This document shows, piece after piece, positions 5,806-9,450 of a stretch of 9,450 bases of DNA. The stretch's first letter is position 1. Every line of letters starts with the position of its first letter. Under the pieces are notes generated by a model. That model had not been told where the DNA came from, did no database searches, and saw only the letters and a list, made by a program, of their open reading frames with translations. Source of the DNA: DATJFX01 sp035495465 (GTDB taxonomy: Bacteria > Patescibacteriota > Doudnabacteria > UBA920 > O2-02-FULL-48-8); assembly GCA_035495465.1 (NCBI GenBank), contig DATJFX010000017.1:1-9450 (forward strand). Direction: 5' to 3'. The position numbers were made by a program, and so were the translations under genes.

Positions 5806-8096
5806 ATTTTCAACTTTTCCATCTCTGACCAATTCGGTCCAGCCTTTGCCTCGACTAAGACTGGTACTTTTAATTTATAAATTTCTTCCATGATGGGCTT
5901 AATTTTTTCAGCCCAGGCTTTTTCCTCGCCCTTTTTCACTTCAAATACTAATTCATCATGCACACTCAGCATCATTTTCAAGTCTGGATATTTTTCATCG
6001 ACTTTTAGGATAGCCATTTTCATCATATCAGCAGCTAAAGACTGTAAAGGCATATTTACCGCGGCTCGCTCTGCCCCACTTCTGACTGCGAAGTTGGAAT
6101 TATGCACTTCTGGAAAATATCGGATCCGCCCTAAGGAGTTAGTCATAAACCCATCCGTATGCACCATCTGGATCAAGCCACTAATGTATGCTTTAAGCTG
6201 CGGAAACGCTTCGTAATATTTTTTGATATACTCCGCAGCCTCGCCACGCTCCATATCGGAGCGCTCTGACAGGCCAAAGGCAGACACGCCATACAATATG
6301 CTGAAATTAATAGTTTTTGCATCCCGTCTTTGGCTGGGTGTAACTTCAGATTCAGGTACGCCAAAAATTCTACTAGCCGTAGCGCTATGAAAATCTTCAC
6401 CGGAGTTAAAAATTTTCATCATTTCCGGATCCCCTGATAATGACGCGGCAATCCGCAGTTCAATCTGGGAATAATCCAAGGACAATAACACTTCACCAGG
6501 ATCCGCAATAAACGCTTTTCTAACTTCATTGCCAAGTTCGGTTTTAATCGGGATGTTTTGAAGGTTAGGATTGACTGAAGACAGTCGGCCATGGGCAGAA
6601 ATTGTTTGATTATAAGTGGTATGGATCCGGCCATCAGTCCCGACTAATTCTGGCAAGGAATCTATATACGTAGACTTTAATTTAGTCAGTTCCCGGTACT
6701 CGAAAATCAATTCAATGATCGGATGCAACCCCCGAAGTTTTTCCAGTTGCTCTGCGCCCGTAGATAAGGCTTTAGTTTTGCCAGTTTTTTTAATATTGTC
6801 GGTAGGAATTTTCAATTTCTCAAATAAAACCTCACGAAGCTGAATAGGCGATGCAATATTAAAATCCGTTTTGGCTTCTTTATGAATTTGTTTGGTTAAT
6901 TCCTCCACTCTCTGGCCTAACTTTTTACTTAAAGCTTTAAGCCAGGGTAAATCTAGCTTAATTCCCCGCTCGCACATTTTGCGCAAAACAGGCATTAAAG
7001 GTAATTCAATCTCTTGGTAGATCTTTAAAAGTTTTTTATTTTGTTTTATATCTTTCGCAAGTTTGTCCCAATCCGAAGTTTCGTATTCACGGCGACCGGG
7101 ATCCAGTAAATACGCCACCACTAAAGCCTGCTCTGGGGTTTTAATTAAATCATTCGGTTCGGAACTTCCACTTGAGGCGGTTTCAACTTCAGGGACCAGA
7201 GTAGCTTGGGCGCCTTTGGAAAGTTTAGGCAGTCTGGCATCGAGAGCTTTAATGCCCAAAGCATGTAAAATCTGTTTGACCTTGGTTTGGTCATAATCTC
7301 CGATTTTAGTGGCTTCGAAATTAAAGTCTAAATGGTTTTTTTGATCGATATGCGCGAGTTTTTGGGATAAATACGCTTTATCTTTCCCCTCCAAAAGCTT
7401 TTTTAAAGTTCCAGCTTTAATTTTTTTCGAGCCGGCTTCCGCAGCCTGATACACGCCATCTAAAGATCCAAACATTTTGATTAATTCTGCTGCGCCTTTT
7501 TCGCCAATCCCAGGCACTCCAGGAATATTATCCGATGTATCACCGCGAATAGCTTTATAATCCACCCACTGGGCCGGGTGCAAGCCATAAATTTCGACCA
7601 TTTTCTCAGCATCAAAAATTTGGATGTCACTAAACCCGACTTTGAACCGATATACTTCGGTATGATTATCAATCAGTTGCAACAGATCCAAGTCCCCGGT
7701 CACGATAATATTTAAAACATCTTTGGGTGTCTTATGTGAAATGATTCCTAAAATATCATCCGCTTCATACCCTTCTTTTTCATAGATGGGAATGTCCAGG
7801 GCCTCTAAAATTTCGTGGAGTTTAGGAAGTTGAACCAATAATTCCTTGTCTGGGGCTTTGCGCGTGGCTTTATAGTCTCCGGAAAGCTTATCGCGATATG
7901 TTCCACCCGGCATATCAAATGTTACTAACGCGTGCGTTGGTTTTATGTCTACCAAAGCCTTAAATAACATGGATAAAAATCCAAAAATCGCGCCTGTCGG
8001 AAAACCATCCGGCGCAGTCATATTTGGAATGGCGTGGTAGGCGCGATGAAACAGCGCGTGGCCATCAATCAATAAAAGTTTTTTCTTAAATTCCAT
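5802..8096 (-). CDS. polA: DNA polymerase I lacking the 3'-5' exonuclease domain
   Basis: PolA fills gaps and removes RNA primers during replication and repair. The 764-residue product is about 160 residues shorter than E. coli Pol I. Residues 1 to about 290 form the 5' nuclease (D11 in LLLIDGHALFHRAYHA, EADDILG, TGDLDLLQL, GDTSDNIPGVPGIGEKGA). Only a short linker (about 292-325) and the last part of the exonuclease domain (VVAYLLDPGR, D332) come next. No DxE proofreading motif is visible. The polymerase domain is intact: motif A LDYSQIE with D541, motif B with K594, F598 and Y602, and motif C VHDE with D714. F598 at the ddNTP-discrimination position is the ordinary residue. The ATG at 8096 gives the family N-terminus and overlaps the upstream NUDIX stop by 11 nt. 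There is no SD, so coupling is likely. The TGA stop overlaps the ppa start. Confidence 0.97.
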   Translation of the reverse strand: MEFKKKLLLIDGHALFHRAYHAIPNMTAPDGFPTGAIFGFLSMLFKALVDIKPTHALVTFDMPGGTYRDKLSGDYKATRKAPDKELLVQLPKLHEILEALDIPIYEKEGYEADDILGIISHKTPKDVLNIIVTGDLDLLQLIDNHTEVYRFKVGFSDIQIFDAEKMVEIYGLHPAQWVDYKAIRGDTSDNIPGVPGIGEKGAAELIKMFGSLDGVYQAAEAGSKKIKAGTLKKLLEGKDKAYLSQKLAHIDQKNHLDFNFEATKIGDYDQTKVKQILHALGIKALDARLPKLSKGAQATLVPEVETASSGSSEPNDLIKTPEQALVVAYLLDPGRREYETSDWDKLAKDIKQNKKLLKIYQEIELPLMPVLRKMCERGIKLDLPWLKALSKKLGQRVEELTKQIHKEAKTDFNIASPIQLREVLFEKLKIPTDNIKKTGKTKALSTGAEQLEKLRGLHPIIELIFEYRELTKLKSTYIDSLPELVGTDGRIHTTYNQTISAHGRLSSVNPNLQNIPIKTELGNEVRKAFIADPGEVLLSLDYSQIELRIAASLSGDPEMMKIFNSGEDFHSATASRIFGVPESEVTPSQRRDAKTINFSILYGVSAFGLSERSDMERGEAAEYIKKYYEAFPQLKAYISGLIQMVHTDGFMTNSLGRIRYFPEVHNSNFAVRSGAERAAVNMPLQSLAADMMKMAILKVDEKYPDLKMMLSVHDELVFEVKKGEEKAWAEKIKPIMEEIYKLKVPVLVEAKAGPNWSEMEKLKI

Positions 8097-8580
8097 AGAA
8101 AAAATTACTAATAAACTTTTGTTCACTATCCCAGGCCATCTCGGGCAGTTGGCTTGGGTCAAACCATTGAACCTCTGCTACATCGTCATGCGGCATGGGG
8201 GTTCCGGAGACTATATGACATAAAAATGCAATGTTCAAAGTATGATAATTGTCCTCTCCATACTGATCCAGATAAAATCCTAAAACTTTTTCAATCTCAG
8301 CGGTGACTCCCAGCTCTTCCTTAAGTTCCCGGTGGAGTCCTTGCTCTGGATGTTCCCCCGCTTCCAGAAAGCCTCCTGGTAAATCCCACAAACCTTTTTT
8401 AGGATTAACTGCTCTTTTACAAAGTAAAATTTTTCCGTCTTTGATAATTACTCCAGCGCTCGTAGGTTTCGAATTTTCGTAAAAAATAAAGCCACATTTT
8501 GGGCATTGTAATCTTGGCCGGCCTTCGATGGGAGTTAACTGCAGTAAACCTCCGCACTTCACACAATATTTAAATATCAT
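8086..8580 (-). CDS. NUDIX hydrolase with N-terminal zinc ribbon
   Basis: The 164-residue product joins a zinc ribbon (C6-x2-C9 and C26-x2-C29) to a NUDIX domain whose box is complete at 70-92 (G70, E76, R84 E85, E88 E89, G91). This layout recalls the C-terminal half of NudC-type NAD(H) or RNA-cap pyrophosphatases and several ADP-ribose pyrophosphatases. The long NudC N-terminal domain is missing, and I do not see the SQPWPFPxS signature of NADH pyrophosphatases, so the substrate is open. It heads the minus-strand operon with polA, which it overlaps by 11 nt. That suggests a housekeeping role in nucleotide clean-up. The start at 8580 is supported by the conserved Cys pair directly after it and by an extended -10 placed for leaderless transcription. 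No usable SD is present. Confidence 0.92.
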   Translation of the reverse strand: MIFKYCVKCGGLLQLTPIEGRPRLQCPKCGFIFYENSKPTSAGVIIKDGKILLCKRAVNPKKGLWDLPGGFLEAGEHPEQGLHRELKEELGVTAEIEKVLGFYLDQYGEDNYHTLNIAFLCHIVSGTPMPHDDVAEVQWFDPSQLPEMAWDSEQKFISNFFYGI

Positions 8581-8595
8581 ACCCTAATGATATCA
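8581..8595 (-). promoter_or_regulatory. Leaderless extended -10 promoter of the NUDIX-polA-ppa operon
   Basis: On the minus strand TGA-TATCAT (8595 to 8587) is a -10 with five of six consensus bases plus the TGn extension. Exactly six bases separate it from the A of the ATG at 8580. The transcript would therefore begin on the start codon. The geometry is identical to that in front of ruvA, which strengthens both calls. No good -35 is seen. Confidence 0.6.
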
Positions 8596-8684
8596 AAAAT
8601 TGCCCTTTCAGGCGATTTAAGATTACCAACACATCCAGATACAAATAATGATTTCGATTCGTTTAAACCTGTAAGGCGATTTCG

Positions 8685-8691
8685 AAGGAGG
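8685..8691 (+). promoter_or_regulatory. Strong Shine-Dalgarno of the ligase-like gene
   Basis: AAGGAGG lies 5 nt before the ATG at 8697. It is the best SD in the window and fixes this start. It contrasts with the SD-less housekeeping genes. The matching promoter in 8600-8680 is not clear. A TACAAA at 8640-8645 is only a weak candidate. Confidence 0.85.
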
Positions 8692-8696
8692 AAATT

Positions 8697-9302
8697 ATGC
8701 CTGAGTTACCGCGTGTCCAAGCTTTAAAGCCGCGGATACGAGCAGCCTTTGATGATCCTAAGTGGTTATTTGAACCCAAGTACCACGGCTTCCGCGGCAT
8801 GCTGCGAATCAATAAAGACCAAGCCTACTTCCAATCGAAATCAGGCAAACCCATGCCTCGGTTTGATTGGCTGGCTAAAAAACTTCAACAGGGCTTAAAA
8901 GTCCACAACGCAATTTTAGATGGCGAGATTGCGGCTTTGCACCCCGTCACCGGCCACCCCATGTTTGGCCATCTTTTGAGAAATCAACGGGAGTACATCG
9001 TATATGTAGCATTTGACCTGTTATTTCTCAATGGCTGCGATCTGCGAAGCGAGCCCTTGATACGCCGCAAACAAAAACTCGCTAAACTTTTACAGGGACA
9101 AGACCTCACCTTAGTGATTGGCTGCTGCGTCGGCACGGGCAGGGCTTTATATCAATGGATTTGCTTGCGAGACTTGGAAGGGATCGTGGCGAAACGGATA
9201 ACTGATCCTTACACTCCGCAAACCATATGGTATAAAATAAAAAATCCCAAATACAGCCAGCGGAATATCGGGAAAATTTTCCAAAAACAAAAGCCGCGGT
9301 GA
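8697..9302 (+). CDS. Lone ATP-dependent DNA ligase-type nucleotidyltransferase domain, altered motif I
   Basis: This 201-residue protein matches the adenylation domain of LigD-type ATP-dependent DNA ligases. Visible motifs are FEPKYHGFR with the presumed nucleotidyl-accepting K28 (motif I), LDGEI (D75, E77), FDLLFL (F106, D107), EGIVAKR (161-167, motif IV) and WYKIK (178-182, motif V). The C-terminal KIKNPKYSQ is typical of this family. It stops where an OB-fold should begin, so motif VI is missing. Motif I reads KYHG where K-x-D-G is standard (H30), and the SRNG box is SKSG (48-50 region), so two signature residues are changed. It could be a ligase acting with an unseen partner, a nucleotidyltransferase with another substrate, or a decaying enzyme. 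The frame is intact and the SD is strong, which argues against decay. It is transcribed away from the polA operon and ends in a terminator. Confidence 0.85.
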   Translation: MPELPRVQALKPRIRAAFDDPKWLFEPKYHGFRGMLRINKDQAYFQSKSGKPMPRFDWLAKKLQQGLKVHNAILDGEIAALHPVTGHPMFGHLLRNQREYIVYVAFDLLFLNGCDLRSEPLIRRKQKLAKLLQGQDLTLVIGCCVGTGRALYQWICLRDLEGIVAKRITDPYTPQTIWYKIKNPKYSQRNIGKIFQKQKPR

Positions 9303-9330
9303 TTTTTCCCGCGACTTCTTTTTTATTTTT
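9291..9330. terminator. Probable bidirectional terminator after the ligase-like gene
   Basis: AAG-C-CGCGG (9291-9299) pairs with CCGCG-A-CTT (9309-9317) with one C-A mismatch around a loop that contains the stop codon of the ligase-like gene. T-rich sequence follows on the plus strand (9319-9330). On the minus strand the hairpin is followed by TTTTGTTTTT, so it could also end the convergent gene. Confidence 0.65.
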
Positions 9331-9338
9331 TCAAATTA

Positions 9339-9450
9339 TTATCGAAGCTGCATTTGTGCGTCCAAAATCTGTTGATACTGCCGGCCGATATATACGCCAA
9401 GTGCTAATACCACCAAAAACAAAATCACTGCCGCAAGTTTTGAGTACCAA
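9339..9450 (-). CDS. C-terminal end of a membrane-anchored protein (partial)
   Basis: A minus-strand frame enters from the right edge and ends with TAA at 9339-9341. The visible 36 residues run WYSKLAAVILFLVVLALGVY, then a short polar tail IGRQYQQILDAQMQLR. This is one clear transmembrane helix of about 18-20 residues followed by a basic and polar end. Nothing more can be said about function because the N-terminal part is missing. If it is a single-pass protein, the helix could be either a C-terminal anchor or, in a very small protein, nearly the whole chain. The gene converges on the ligase-like gene, and the shared terminator sits between them. The clean hydrophobic profile and the position of the stop next to a terminator support a real gene. 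Confidence 0.6.
   Translation of the reverse strand, partial: WYSKLAAVILFLVVLALGVYIGRQYQQILDAQMQLR

Noticed and set aside
8097..8162. Longer polA start (22 extra residues)
   Set aside because: The extension lies wholly inside the NUDIX gene. The Pol I family start LLLIDGHALFHRAYHA follows the ATG at 8096.
8610..8682. Direct repeat AGGCGATTT at 8610 and 8674
   Set aside because: Nine bases repeated once, 64 bp apart, is too short to separate from chance. It could be operator half-sites, but nothing else supports that.
1861..9302. TGA recoding (Gracilibacteria-type code)
   Set aside because: TGA ends uvrB, polA and the ligase-like gene at the expected family lengths, and none of the conserved proteins contains an internal TGA.
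1..9450. CRISPR array, tRNA, rRNA, transposon or prophage
   Set aside because: No regularly spaced repeats, tRNA cloverleaf-like sequence, rRNA, transposase or phage gene was seen on either strand.

Overview
The window looks like chromosomal DNA of a Patescibacteria/CPR-type bacterium. This is an inference from several features: short housekeeping proteins, a DNA polymerase I that has lost its 3'-5' exonuclease domain, gene starts that mostly lack a Shine-Dalgarno sequence, and AT-leaning coding sequence. TGA is used as a normal stop (uvrB, polA, ligase-like gene), which argues against the Gracilibacteria/Absconditabacteria lineages that read TGA as glycine. No phage, IS, CRISPR, tRNA or rRNA was seen, and no stretch over 300 bases lacks a gene.

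Left part (1-1860), minus strand. A secreted tryptophan-rich protein of unknown function (941-1759) has its own promoter, SD sequence and terminator. It is followed by ruvA (320-886) with a leaderless promoter, then an unrecognised gene running off the left edge (1-315). The 101-bp divergent gap between the secreted-protein gene and uvrB carries promoter elements for both directions and a perfect 6-bp inverted repeat that could be a shared operator.

Middle (1861-4282), plus strand. uvrB (1861-3873) comes first, then a compact hairpin repeat of the dispersed-palindrome type, then rpsT (3986-4240). A strong bidirectional terminator separates rpsT from the convergent minus-strand operon.

Right (4280-8580), minus strand. 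Five closely packed genes form an apparent operon, in transcription order: Zn-ribbon NUDIX hydrolase, polA, inorganic pyrophosphatase, unknown helical protein, MTH1-like NUDIX hydrolase. Junctions are an 11-nt overlap, an ATGA overlap, a 24-nt gap and a TAATG overlap. The first gene has an extended -10 exactly placed for leaderless transcription. The products fit together: PolA releases pyrophosphate, the PPase destroys it, and the MTH1-like enzyme would keep oxidised purine nucleotides out of the precursor pool.

Far right (8581-9450). Diverging from the operon is a lone ATP-dependent-ligase-type nucleotidyltransferase domain (8697-9302). It has a strong SD and an altered active-site motif (KxHG instead of KxDG). 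A terminator overlaps its stop, and the 3' end of a convergent membrane-protein gene reaches the right edge.

The window is rich in genome maintenance (RuvA, UvrB, PolA, ligase-like protein, two NUDIX enzymes). Nothing here is clearly a new defence or mobile system. The points most worth checking are the leaderless promoters, the nucleotide-sanitising replication operon, the odd lone ligase domain, the divergent operator candidate and the unknown secreted protein.
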